From contig NZ_JADJNN010000020.1 in NCBI RefSeq assembly GCF_016714285.1, positions 1 through 64,000 of the forward strand: a stretch of DNA of 64,000 nucleotides, given 5' to 3'. A program made the position numbers and the translations under genes. How positions within the stretch are numbered: position 1 is the first letter of the stretch; the number at the start of each line of letters is the position of its first letter. Positions 27,812 to 39,013 of this stretch are shown in pieces. Below the pieces are notes generated by a model. It searched no databases and was not told the origin of the DNA. It worked only from the letters and a program-made list of their open reading frames with translations. This stretch comes from Nannocystis sp. GTDB taxonomy: Bacteria; Myxococcota_A; Polyangia; Nannocystales; Nannocystaceae.

Positions 27812-28898
27812 ATGCCCTCGCTCCGCCGCCTCGCCCTCTGCAGCGTCACCCCCCTGGTCCTCCTCGCCCCGGCCTGCGGCGACAGCGGCGACAGCGGCTC
27901 CGCGAGCGCGAGCGCCAGCGCGAGCGCCAGCGCCACCAACCCGACCAACCCCACCACCGTCAGCGCGAGCGCCACCGACACAGCCAGCGCCAGCGCCACC
28001 GACAGCGCCCCGACCTCCGCCGGCAGCGTCAGCGACAGCCAGGCCAGCCAGCCGACCAGCACCAGCGACGCCACCGCCACCGCCACCGCCACCGCCACCG
28101 CCAGCGCCAGCGGCACCACCACCGGCGACGTCGACCCCTTCACCACCAGCGTCGGCGGCACCACCTTCGACAGCTTCGGCGAGTCCGGCGACGCCAACTG
28201 CAAGCAGCAGATCGACATCGTCTTCGTCATGGACGTCTCGACCTCGATGCTCGCCCTCCTGCAGAAGCTGGAGGACGAGATCCTCACCGTCGACGCCAAG
28301 CTCAAGTCCCTCGACGTCCTCCCCGACGTGCACTACGGCCTCGTCGTATTCGTCGACGACACCCTCATCATCAACGGCGGGGCCCCCTACGCCGACGTCC
28401 AGACCCTCAAGCAGGACTTCAATAAGTGGTGGAACTTCACCCAGTCCAACTCGCAGGTCAACGGCGGCGGCTTCAACAACGACTGGCCCGAGCACAGCAT
28501 CGACGCCCTGTTCACGGGCGCCGGCGCTTCCAGTGGCGCGCCATGGAGGACACCCTGCGCATGGTCATTCATTGCACCGATGACACCTTCGGCGAAAAGG
28601 GCGCCGTCCAGGCGGCCTCGCCATCGCCCACACCTACGACGAGACCGTCCTGGCCCTGCAAGATCGCGAGGTCCGCGTCTTCGCCTTCGCCGACAATGAC
28701 ATGACCGGCGGCCCCGGCGACAACCAGGACGTGAGCATGGGCTTCTTCACCCCCTACAACGGCAAGACACCGATCCCCGACGCCACCGACGGCGGCGCCT
28801 TCAACATCAACCTCGTCCTCGCCAATCAGCTGAGCCTCAACGCCGCGATCAACGACTCCGTCGAGGCGAGCCTGTGCCAGGATTACATCCCGATGTAG
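27812..28898 (+). CDS. von Willebrand factor A-type lipoprotein, frameshifted
   Basis: The ATG at 27812 gives a lipoprotein signal (LVLLAPACG) followed by a roughly 90-residue Ser/Ala/Thr linker (SASASASA, TATATA). The vWA domain starts near residue 135 with QIDIVFVMDVSTSM, where DVSTS is the metal-ion-dependent adhesion motif. The frame is broken at about 28526 (the true reading continues as AFQWRAMEDTLRMVIHC) and again at about 28612 (continuing as LAIAHTYDETVLALQDREVRVFAFADNDMTGG), ending at 28898. Both breaks fit one missing base in a short C or G run. The repaired product would be about 363 residues. A surface-exposed binding protein is inferred. Confidence 0.78.
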
Positions 28899-28980
28899 CG
28901 CCACCGCCCACCGACGTCGCCGACCCGTCCGCCCCCCCTTTCACGCGTCGGTGCTTCGACGACCCGACGGCGCCGCTCAA

Positions 28981-30537
28981 TCACGGCACCCGGACGTGCA
29001 GCGCCCAGTCGCCCGGGCCGGGCGCCGTGAAGCTGGGTCCGGGGCCGGCGTCCTGGGCGCCGCCCTCACGCGGGTCCCACCACCGGGCGCTCTCGCCGGC
29101 GGCAGCCTGGCGATCTCGACCTGGCCGCCGTTTGGCAGGTACACCATATTCCTCGCCCGGCCGGGCGTAGGTCCAGGCGTCGCCGGTGACGACGCCGTCG
29201 GACGGCGTCATGCCCACGAGGTCGACCTCAGGGTGCGGACAAAGGCCGCGACGATGCCGACGGCCTTGATGCCCGCCGCGGTGTTGGCATTGCCCAACAC
29301 AGCGCCCTTGAACATCTCATTATTAAAGATATCGACGTGGGCGCCGGCCGTGAGGGCGGCCCAGGCCTTGACGCGGACCGCGTCGGCGGCGGGCTGGCCC
29401 GGGCAGCAGTCGTTGTCGGAGATGAGCGGGAGGCCCCACGCGAACTGCTCGCCGGCCAGGCGGGCGCGCATGTCGGCGATGGATTCGCCGCCGTCGCTGG
29501 GTGTCTGGTGGCCGGCGACGGTGCGGTGCTCGGGCAGGTCGACGGGCACGACGAGGCGGTGGGTGGCCAGCCCGAGGGCGGTCTCGCGGGCGCGGACGAT
29601 GTCGGCGATCGCCGCGTGCCAGGCGTCCATGCGGGTATCGTCGGGGCTCGCGTGGGAGCCCGCGCGCTTCTCGTTGCAGGTCTCCCAGACCAGGTTGTCG
29701 CGCTCGCCGAGGGTGTCGACCACGCGCTCGACGAAGGCCTGGTGGCGGGCGAACACCGGGCCGGCGGTGTCGAGCCAGGCGGCCTCGTCGGCGAAGCCGA
29801 TGCCGTTGATGTTGTTCCCGGCCGCGAAGTAGTCGAGCTCGCCAAAGCCGTACTGCAGGCCGAAGCCCGCGTGCCAGCAGTCGAGGAGGATGATCTGGAC
29901 CACCAGCTCGCGGTCGCTGGCGAGGTCGACCGCCGTCGCCAGCCAGGCGAAATAGTCGGGGTTCCAGGCGTCGAGGTTGAACTTCGGCGCGCCGTCGACG
30001 GCGCTTCCGGGGCCGGTGCGCTGGTACGGGTGGAGGATATCGTGGTCCCACTGCTCCTCGAGCGGGGCGCTGTCATTACCGACATTCCCCAGTTGATCCA
30101 CACGCGGAAATACTGATGCCGCCCGCGGCGAGGGCGTCCATGACCGCGGTCTGGAAGGCCAGATAGTCGCCGCCGAAGTCGGGGCCGGTCATGTTGAAGG
30201 CGGCGCCGGGATAGTACCCCGCGGCGTAGAACGGCTGGCCGCGCCAGCGCAACCGGTGGGGGTCGTCGGGGTCGATCTGCACGAAGGGCGGCGGCGGCGG
30301 CTCGCCGGTGGTCGGCGCCGCCGTGGGATCGCCGCTCGCCTCGCCCGTGGGATCGCCGCTCGTGGCTGCGGTCGTGACCGGGGCGCCCGTGCTCGAGTCC
30401 TCGCCCCCGCTGGTGGGCGCCGTGGTCGTGGAGCTCGGCCCTGAAGCCTCGCTCGTGGCGGCGGTGCTCGCCTCGCCGGTGGCGTCGCCGCAGGCGAGGA
30501 GTGGGGCGAGGATGAGGGCGCGGGCCGGGCAGTGCAT
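28981..30537 (-). CDS. glycoside hydrolase-like lipoprotein (DUF4038/GH140 type) with collagen-binding-like C-terminus, frameshifted
   Basis: The start is the ATG at 30537 (MHCPARALILAPLLAC, lipobox LLAC); 30546 is the longest start. A Ser/Thr/Gly linker follows. The catalytic-like part begins with RWRGQPFYAAGYYPG and, after two one-base breaks near 30112 and 30087, continues YFRVWINWG, NVGNDSAPLEEQWDHDI and then VVQIILLDCWH, NLVWETCNEK. This is a TIM-barrel pattern, with the Glu of NEK a candidate acid/base. Further breaks near 29230, 29145 and 29098 separate VGMTPSDGVVTGDAWTY, VYLPNGGQVEIARLP and SARWWDPREGG, which look like the putative collagen-binding domain often joined to DUF4038 enzymes. 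The substrate is probably a plant or microbial glycan (inference). Confidence 0.68.
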
Positions 30538-30546
30538 TGGCCGCAC

Positions 30547-30930
30547 CCTAACCCAGATCGCCGCGAAGCGGAGCCCGTGAACCCGCGGCCGGGTGAGCCC
30601 AAAGACGCGAGCCGCGGCGCCGCTGATCTACACAGGTCACTCGATTGTCGAGCGCCGACGATCCTGGAACTATCATTCGCCGCAATCGTCGCTGTCGGAG
30701 ATCGCCGCATTGCAATGTGGGTCCTCGCCTGGCTCCGACTTTGCTGGTCGCCCGCGGGAGGCCACGAAAACGCGCAGCGCGCTTGCGCGGGGACGCGCGT
30801 CACGCTCATTGCACGACCCACGCGATCATCCGCCCCCCGCCGGCCCGCTGCGTGTACCCTCGCTTGCCCCGCACTCCCGGCGCACCTTCGGTGCGCAAGC
30901 AACTACCGTGAATCGCGCCGTGGAGAAGCC
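30547..30930. other. intergenic region upstream of ligA
   Basis: 384 bases with no convincing gene. It is less GC-rich than the surroundings at 30625-30720. A small hairpin GCGCACC-TTC-GGTGCGC lies at 30880-30896, 35 bases before the ligase start. No clear promoter. Confidence 0.4.
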
Positions 30931-33025
30931 ATGCCCACCAAGAAGCCCACCGCAGCAGGGACACCCGCCAAGCCCGCCGCCAAGCCGCCGCCAAGCCCGC
31001 CAAGCCCGCCAAGCCCGCCAAGCCCGCGGACCCCACGGCCCCCACGGACATCGCGAAGCCCGGCAAGGCCCCGGCCGCCGCGGGGCCCGCGGCGCGGATC
31101 GCCGAGCTGGCGACGCTGCTGCGCAAGTACAAGGACGCCTACTATAACGGCCACCCGCTGGTGTCGGACGCGGCCTACGATCAGCTCGAGGACGAGCTCC
31201 GGGCCCTCGACCCGAGCCACGCCGTGCTCGCCAGCGTGGGCGCTCCGGTGCCGACCAAGGCCAAACCGCGGGCCGCGGGCGCCCCGGTCACCGAATGGGA
31301 GAAGGCCCAGCACAAGCTCCCCATGGGCTCGCTCAACAAGGCCACGGACGAGGCCGAATTCTCGGCATGGGTCGCTCGCTGTGAGGAGCACGCGGCCAGA
31401 GACAAGCTCCCCAAGGTGGTGGGCGACCTGTTCGTCACCGAGAAGCTGGACGGCATCTCGCTCGAGGTGATCTACGAGGACGGCGTCATGACCGAGGCGA
31501 TCACGCGGGGTGACGGCCAGATCGGCGAGCGGATCACCACCAACGTCGCGCGCATGAAGGGCGTGCCGCCCCGGCTCAAGGAGAAGCTCCACATCTCGGT
31601 CCGCGGCGAGATCGTGCTCAAGCTGACCGACATGAAGCGGTCGTTCCCGAACGCCTCCAACGCCCGCAACATGGCGTCCGGCACCGCCAAGCGCTTCGAC
31701 GGCAACGGCTGCGAGCACCTCACGGTCCTCTTCTACGATCTCGAGGGCGAGGAGTCCGTCCACGAGGTCCAGAAGTTCGCGCGGCTCAAGCAGCTGGGCT
31801 TCGAGACGCCGAATCACTACCCCACCGACGCCGCCGGAGCGCTGCAGCTGTACCGGCAATACGCCGCCAGCAAGCGGGCCGAGGTGGACTACGAGATCGA
31901 CGGACTGGTCATTGCTGCAACCCGGTCCGCACGCAGGCGCTGCTCGGCGAGCTGGCCGGTCGCCCCGGGCCGCGATCGCGCTCAAGGTCGCGTCGCAGAC
32001 CAAGGTGACGCGGCTCAATCGCATCGTCTGGGACACCGGCGACTCGGGCCGGGTCACGCCGATCGCCGAGTTCGACCTGGTGTGGAGCGGCGGCGCGGAC
32101 CTCGAGCGCGCCAGCCTCCACAACATCTCCAACGTCAGGCGCTCGGCATCTCCGAGGGCGACGAGATCCTGGTGTCGCGCCGCAATGACGTCATCCCCCA
32201 GGTCGAGGAGGTGGTCGTCAAGCACGGCCCGCCCGCGGTCATCCCCACCACCTGCGCGGTCTGTGCAGAGCAAGCTGGTGAGCGAGGGCGAGTTCATCTC
32301 CTGCCGCAACACCCAGTGCCGCGCGGTCGTCGAGGGCCGCCTCAAGAACTGGGTCGAGGCCCAGGACGTGCACGACTTCGGCGCCCACATCATCGGCGAG
32401 CTGGTGCGGGCCAAGCTCGCCACCGAGCCCAGCGACCTCTACAAGCTGAGGTTTGAGGACGTGGCCAAGCTCGAGCATATGGGGGAGATCAGCGCCAAGA
32501 AGATCCTCGCCAACCTCCGGGCCAAGCTCCCGCTCAGCCTGCCCTTATTCCTGGCCTCCTCGGCATCGAACACTTCGCGCTGCTGACCGCCAAGCTGATC
32601 GTCAGCAACGGCTTTGATACGCTCGAGAAGCTCCGCAAGGCCAGCGAGGCCGAGCTCAGCAAGATCCCGGGCCTCGGCCCGAGCAAGGCCAAGGTGGTGA
32701 CCCTGGGCCTGAAGGCCCGCTCCGCCGAGATCGACCGATTACTCGCCGTCGGCGTCGTCCCGGTGGCCCCGTCGCACGGCGGGCCTCTCCTGGGCCAGAG
32801 CTTCTGCTTCACCGGGGCGCTGTCGCGGCCGCGCAAGGAGTACGAGGATATGGTCGAGAAGCACGGCGGCACCTTGCCCGGGCGTCACCAAGGACCTCAA
32901 ATACCTCGTCATGGCCGACCCAACTCGGCTCGAGCAAGGCCGAGAAGGCCAGGAAATACGGCACAAAGTGCATCAACGAGGCCGACTTCCTCGCCGTCGT
33001 CGACGCCGCGGTGGGCAACAAATAG
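30931..33025 (+). CDS. ligA: NAD-dependent DNA ligase LigA, multiply frameshifted
   Basis: Read across frames this is a nearly full ligase of about 698 residues. The ATG at 30931 is followed by a Lys/Pro/Ala-rich extension (KPAKPAKPAK). The Ia domain has YYNGHPLVSDAAYDQLEDELR. The adenylation Lys is in TEKLDGISLE (about 31441-31470). Then come VRGEIVL, SGTAKRFDG, EVDYEIDGLVI, ASQTKVTRLNRIVWDTG, an OB-fold, a Zn finger (CAVC and CRNTQC), HhH repeats (SKIPGLGPSKAKVV) and a BRCT domain (GQSFCFTGAL). Indels are seen near 30985, 31912, 31963, 32140, 32262, 32553, 32880 and 32925, nearly all one missing base in a G/C run. It seals nicks in replication and repair. The extension and the breaks leave open whether this is the only ligA copy. 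Confidence 0.85.
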
Positions 33026-33096
33026 CGCGATCGGGGCCGCCCGCTCCTTCGCGCCGCCGTCCGCACTGGGCATACGCGTGCCCGCCCAGGAACTGC

Positions 33097-33969
33097 CTAC
33101 ATATTCTCCGCGAATTGCGGATGCCGCGAGATCCGCTGCAGCGCGTCGGCCGGGGCGTCGGCCGGCAGCGCCGACGACGAGCGCGACAGCCGGGCCAGCC
33201 AGCGTAGGTCCAGCGGGCGCGCCAGGTCGCAGCGCCGCAGCGCCGCGCAGGTGCCCGCGCGCTGCTCCCCGCTCGCATCGCCCACGCCGACGACAAAGCC
33301 GGCCAGCAGCAGCGCCGCCCGCGTCGCCGTCGCGCCGCTGTAGGTGTGCAGCGTCACCCCGACCCGGCAGCAGCGCCGCACCGCCGCGAACGCGGCCACC
33401 GACCACAGCGTCGGGTTTTGCCGCGCCGAGTACGGGTCCCAGAACACGACATCGGCCGCGTCCGCAGGCTCGCCCGCCAGCGTGTCCGGCAGCTCGCCGG
33501 TGACCAGGCGCCAGCGGGTCCGCGCCGTCGCATGCTCGCCGCGGGCGAGCAGCGCCCGCGCGGCCTCGCCGGCCGCGCCCGCGAGGCCGAAGCTGCCCGC
33601 GTGCTCGGGCGCCAGCGCCAGCCGCAGCGGATCGAGGCAGCGCTCGAAGCTGACGATCGTCAGCGGCCGCGCCGACGCCGGCAGCGACTCCGACAGCCGC
33701 CACGCCGCGATCGCGTTGGAGCCCGCGCCGAGCCCGACGTCGAGCAGCAGCAGCGGATCTTCGCCGCCCGCGGCCAGCCGCGCGGCCAGCCGCGACGGCC
33801 CGACGTACAGGCGCGCCGCCTCAATCGCCGGCCCGACCACCGGATGCATCACCTCACCGACCCGCCGGTCGAGCATCGCCCGCGCGCCGTCGCGGGTGGT
33901 CACCACCTCGCATTCGTCGCCGCTCATGCCGTCCCCGGTCGTCACCACCTCGCATTCGTCGCCGCTCAT
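33097..33969 (-). CDS. MnmC-like tRNA-modifying methyltransferase domain protein
   Basis: The ATG at 33969 overlaps the tgt stop (ATGA), which fixes this start over 34050 and 33927. About 290 residues. It has a Rossmann methyltransferase fold: LLLLDVGLGAGSNAIAA (SAM motif I), IVSFERCLDPLRLAL, and VVFWDPYSARQNPTLWSVAAF, which corresponds to the D-x-F-x-P-x-x-NP-x-x-W motif of the MnmC methyltransferase domain (DUF752). MnmC completes 5-methylaminomethyl-uridine at the wobble position. The oxidase domain of full-length MnmC is absent, as in the stand-alone MnmC2/MnmM-like forms. The first 14 residues (MSGDECEVVTTGDG) are repeated directly by a 42-base duplication. Pairing with tgt suggests a tRNA anticodon-loop modification operon. 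Confidence 0.78.
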   Translation of the reverse strand: MSGDECEVVTTGDGMSGDECEVVTTRDGARAMLDRRVGEVMHPVVGPAIEAARLYVGPSRLAARLAAGGEDPLLLLDVGLGAGSNAIAAWRLSESLPASARPLTIVSFERCLDPLRLALAPEHAGSFGLAGAAGEAARALLARGEHATARTRWRLVTGELPDTLAGEPADAADVVFWDPYSARQNPTLWSVAAFAAVRRCCRVGVTLHTYSGATATRAALLLAGFVVGVGDASGEQRAGTCAALRRCDLARPLDLRWLARLSRSSSALPADAPADALQRISRHPQFAENM

Positions 33970-33973
33970 GCCG
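33901..33973. repeat. 42-base direct duplication at a gene start
   Basis: CACCACCTCGCATTCGTCGC and the following bases occur at 33901-33931 and again at 33943-33973; each copy includes a start codon for the methyltransferase gene. Confidence 0.8.
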
Positions 33974-35111
33974 CCGCGCCGATCCGGCGATCGCTGTGCT
34001 CGTGGCGGTCGATCCGCTCGAGCTTCTCGCGCGCGTAGGCGGCGAAGCACCCGGCCGCGATCGCGGCCCGCGATTCGACCATCAGCGCGTTGTAATGGTG
34101 GAGGTTGTGCATCGCCAGCAGCCGCGGCCCGAGCGCCTCGCCGCAGCGAAATAGATGGTGGATATAGGCCCGCGTCCAGGTCCGGCAGGTCGCGCAGCTG
34201 CAGCCGGCGTCGAGCGGCCGGTCCTCGCCCGCGTTGAAGCCTCGCGTCAGCTTGACCCGCCCGGTCGACGTGAACGCGGTGCCCTGCCAGCCGAGATTCG
34301 TCGGCAGGATGCAGTCGAACATATCGACGCCGGCCAGCATCGCGTGCAACAGATCGGGCGGGGTGCCCACGCCCATGAGATAGCGGGGACGATCGGCCGG
34401 CAGCAGCTCGGCGGCCATGTGCGTGACCTCCTCGCGCTCGGCCCGGGTGTCACCGACCGCGAGCCCGCCGATCGCAAACCCGTCGAAGGGGTGCCCGGTC
34501 AGGAACTCGGCCGAGGCCCGCCGCAGCTCGGGGAAGATGCCCCCCCTGCATGATCGCAAACAGCGCCTGCGGGTGTCGCGGCGCGCCGCGAGGCTGCGCA
34601 GCGCCCAGCGATGTGTGCGATCCATCGCCGCGCGCGTGGTCTCCAGATCCGAGCGGGCGTCGACGCAGACGTCGAGCACCATCATGATGTCGGCGCCGAT
34701 CGCCGTCTGCACCGCGATCGACTTTTCCGGCGAGAGCATATGCATCCGCCGATCGGTGTAGCTGCGAAACCTCGCGCCCTTCTCGGAGATCACCCGATCC
34801 TCCGAGAGCGAGAAGATCTGATAGCCGCCCGAGTCGGTCAGCATCGGCCCGCCCCAGCCCATGAATCGGTGGATCCCACCGACCCGCTCGAACACCTCCA
34901 CGCCCGGCCGCAACATCAAATGATAGGTGTTACCGAGCACGACCTGGGTGCCGACCTCGACGAGGTCGGCCGGCGTCAGACCGGTCACCGACGCCCGCGT
35001 CCCCACGGTCATGAACGCCGGCGTGTCGACGCACCCGTGCGGGGTGACGAACACGCCCCGACGTGCGCGCGAGCCCGGGTCCTCGGCCTGGATGTGAAAC
35101 TGCAAGTGCAT
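33966..35111 (-). CDS. tgt: queuine tRNA-ribosyltransferase Tgt, with a compensated frameshift
   Basis: The ATG at 35111 (MHLQFHIQAEDPGSRARRG) is chosen; the rest of the frame is antisense to the ABC gene. 381 residues, normal for the family. LTDSGGYQIFSL carries the general acid Asp93; DMFDCILPTNLGWQGTAF carries the nucleophile Asp; the Zn ligands are CSCATC plus His in YIHHLF. It swaps guanine-34 for a queuosine precursor in Tyr, His, Asn and Asp tRNAs. Between about 34540 and 34575 the frame reads RRRCLRSCR, where homologues have an AxxxIMQGG-type segment. A missing C and an extra G restore it. It precedes the coupled methyltransferase gene, and its start is 51 bases from the divergent ABC gene. 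Confidence 0.93.
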   Translation of the reverse strand: MHLQFHIQAEDPGSRARRGVFVTPHGCVDTPAFMTVGTRASVTGLTPADLVEVGTQVVLGNTYHLMLRPGVEVFERVGGIHRFMGWGGPMLTDSGGYQIFSLSEDRVISEKGARFRSYTDRRMHMLSPEKSIAVQTAIGADIMMVLDVCVDARSDLETTRAAMDRTHRWALRSLAARRDTRRRCLRSCRGGIFPELRRASAEFLTGHPFDGFAIGGLAVGDTRAEREEVTHMAAELLPADRPRYLMGVGTPPDLLHAMLAGVDMFDCILPTNLGWQGTAFTSTGRVKLTRGFNAGEDRPLDAGCSCATCRTWTRAYIHHLFRCGEALGPRLLAMHNLHHYNALMVESRAAIAAGCFAAYAREKLERIDRHEHSDRRIGAAA

Positions 35112-35162
35112 GCCGGGCGGGAGTGTACAGCGCCCGAACCCGGTGTACCCTCCGCGCCACGC

Positions 35163-37168
<2,006 letters not shown>

Positions 37169-37501
37169 GGCGTCGCGCCGCGATCTGGGCGCCGCAGCGC
37201 GCCGCAGGTACCATTGGCGACGGGGATCGGTGGAACGCGAGGACCCGGAAATGTTCGCCATGCGGGCGACGCTGGCGAAGCCGCCAGCGATGGACTCGCC
37301 AGCGCACGCGCTGCCCGCCCGCGTCTGCCATGAATGCGAGGCCATGCCAAGAATCATCATCCTCGGCAACTCCGGCTCGGGAAAATGGTGCTGGCAATAT
37401 GGGGGCGCCGGCGCTCCGAGGGGAGACGCGCGCGCTGGAAGTGCGGCGCCTCCGAGTCGCGGGCGCCTTCGTTGCGCCACGCGCCGCTGCGATCAGATGC
37501 G
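37169..37501. other. intergenic region with a truncated copy of the P-loop gene start
   Basis: 333 bases. From 37313 to 37384 it repeats the upstream region and first codons of the P-loop gene at 38464 (see the direct repeat). After 37384 the copy degenerates (KWCWQYGG instead of KSTLARAL). Nothing else is recognised. Confidence 0.55.
37313..37384. repeat. left copy of a 72-base direct repeat
   Basis: Nearly identical to 38443-38513 (three differences). It contains a start codon at 37344 and the code for MPRIIILGNSGSGK. Confidence 0.85.
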
Positions 37502-37523
37502 ATGATTGAGGTGGAGGTGTGGG

Positions 37524-38306
37524 ATGGCGTTCGGAGAACCAGTGCCAGGGGCGGAGATCTTCATCGAGCAGGAGCCGCTCGACGAACCGGTGGCGAGCGG
37601 CAAGACCGACGCGCAGGGCGGTTACACGACGGAGCTGAAGCCGGGCGTGTATTCGCTGAAGGTGATGCTCTCGGCGGAGCAGACGCGGGGGCTCGTGGCC
37701 TTCGGGCTGCAGGCACAGATCAAGGGGCAGAGCGGCGCGATCGCGGAGAAGGTCTACGCCGTGGCCTTTACTCCGGGGAAGAGCGGCCCCTATGTCGAGC
37801 CGCTCTCCCTGCCGAAGGGGGGATCGCTGAGCCTCCGGTTGCGGAGTCTGGGGGCTCGTCCGCCGCTGGCGGGGGCCTTCGAGGCCGGCTCGGCGAAGCG
37901 AGAGCTGCTCCGGCAGCCCTGCGAGCCGCTCGTCAACCAGCTCATCGTCAGCCTCACGGAGGTCCTCGGCGTGCCGCCGCGGGCGCGCGTGGAGGCCGAG
38001 CCGGCGGTGTGGCCGGCGGTGATCTTCCTCGACGATCGGATCCACTTCGAGGTCCAGGTCTCGGGGGGGCTCCTGACGCTCGCGGTGGCGGTGGTGGGGG
38101 CGCAGCTCGAGGGGAAGCCGGCGATCAAGGTCGGGGAGGCGAGCGCGACGACGATCGCCGAGGTGAAGCTCCTGGTCGCCGAACTCGCCAAGGGGATCAG
38201 CGCGTCGCTGGAGAACCTGCACACGCCGCCGCTGGGCGTGAAGCTCGCGCTCGCAGGGAACGGGTCCAAGGGCGGCTTCGCGGTCGGTGGCTTCAGCACG
38301 CTCTAG
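37524..38306 (+). CDS. hypothetical protein with carboxypeptidase-regulatory-like N-terminus
   Basis: The main frame has an ATG at 37524, but the real start is probably 37502 (MIEVEVWDG) with one extra base near 37532 before GEPVPGAEIFIEQ. About 260 residues. The first 50 residues fit a CarboxypepD_reg/transthyretin-like beta-sandwich (VPGAEIFI, SGKTDAQGGYTTELKPGVYSLKV). The rest is not recognised: a second beta-rich part (KSGPYVEPLSLPKGGSLSLRLRSL) and a C-terminal helical stretch (EVKLLVAELAKGISASLENL). There is no signal peptide. It lies between the two copies of the direct repeat, suggesting it arrived as, or with, a duplication. Its base composition is slightly less C-biased in third positions than its neighbours. 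Confidence 0.6.
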   Translation: MAFGEPVPGAEIFIEQEPLDEPVASGKTDAQGGYTTELKPGVYSLKVMLSAEQTRGLVAFGLQAQIKGQSGAIAEKVYAVAFTPGKSGPYVEPLSLPKGGSLSLRLRSLGARPPLAGAFEAGSAKRELLRQPCEPLVNQLIVSLTEVLGVPPRARVEAEPAVWPAVIFLDDRIHFEVQVSGGLLTLAVAVVGAQLEGKPAIKVGEASATTIAEVKLLVAELAKGISASLENLHTPPLGVKLALAGNGSKGGFAVGGFSTL

Positions 38307-38310
38307 CCGC

Positions 38311-38433
38311 GCGTCGCTCGAGCGGGCCCTGGCGCTGCTGGTCGCCGAACCCGACCTCGACCCGCGGATCCTCGCAAAATGCCGATTCGCCGTCGCCAGG
38401 GCGCTGTCGGCCTCGGGCGGCGATCGTCGCTGA
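38311..38433 (+). pseudogene. possible C-terminal TPR fragment
   Basis: Forty codons ending at TGA 38433 read ASLERALALLVAEPDLDP, then LAKCRFAVARALSASGGDRR. This closely resembles the last TPR-type helix pair of the myxobacterial kinase tails (compare ELAELRFALARALG in the kinase encoded at 7865-10867). It has no start codon, and the upstream frame is occupied by the preceding gene. Probably a remnant. Confidence 0.35.
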
Positions 38434-38442
38434 CCCCCGGTC

Positions 38443-38513
38443 GCCCGCCCGCGTCTGCTATGAATGCGTGCCATGCCAAGAATCATCATCCTCGGCAACT
38501 CCGGCTCGGGAAA
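38443..38513. repeat. right copy of the 72-base direct repeat
   Basis: The intact partner of 37313-37384; it includes the upstream region and first codons of the P-loop gene. Confidence 0.85.
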
Positions 38514-38985
38514 GTCCACCCTGGCACGCGCGCTCGCGGCGACGGGCCAGGCGCCGCACCTCGACCTCGACACCCTGGCGTGGGAGCCCACGAGTCCGCC
38601 GACCCGCAGGCCGCTGCAGGCCAGCGTCGCGGCGATCACGAGATTCATGGATGCCGACGACAGCTGGGTGGTGGAGGGCTGTTACGCGGACCTGCTCGCC
38701 GCCGCCGCTGGCCGCTGTACCAACCTCGTCTTCCTGAACCCCGGCGTCGAGACCTGCCTCGAGAACTGCCGCGCCCGCCCGTGGGAGCCGCACAAATATC
38801 CGAGCCCGGAGGCGCAGGACCAAAACCTCGGCATGCTGCTCGCCTGGGTCCGCGACTATGAGACCCGCGGCGACGAGTTCTCGCTGCAGGCCCACCGCCG
38901 CCTGTTCGACCGCTTCGCGGGCGACAAGCTCGAATCTACCTCCCGGCCGAACATCGACGAGCTCGTGCGGCTGCTCCTGCCCTGA
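38464..38985 (+). CDS. P-loop NTPase, topology modulation/adenylate kinase-like
   Basis: 173 residues; starts at 38464 or 38473 (MPRIIILGNSGSGKST). Walker A is GNSGSGKST at about 10-18. LDLDTLAWEP and WVVEGCYADLL correspond to the substrate-binding and lid segments of the small kinase family annotated as topology modulation protein (FlaR-like). VFLNPGVETCLENCRARPWEPHKYPSPEAQ follows, with the Arg-rich region that would close on phosphates. It is likely a small-molecule or nucleotide kinase; the substrate is unknown. The 5' end is duplicated 1.1 kb upstream. Confidence 0.8.
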   Translation: MRAMPRIIILGNSGSGKSTLARALAATGQAPHLDLDTLAWEPTSPPTRRPLQASVAAITRFMDADDSWVVEGCYADLLAAAAGRCTNLVFLNPGVETCLENCRARPWEPHKYPSPEAQDQNLGMLLAWVRDYETRGDEFSLQAHRRLFDRFAGDKLESTSRPNIDELVRLLLP

Positions 38986-39013
38986 CGATCCGGGTTACGG
39001 GTATCCTACGCCG

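Noticed and set aside
27900..28130. Short-period repeats that could suggest a CRISPR or minisatellite.
   Set aside because: They are codon repeats of a Ser/Ala/Thr linker in frame, with no spacer pattern.
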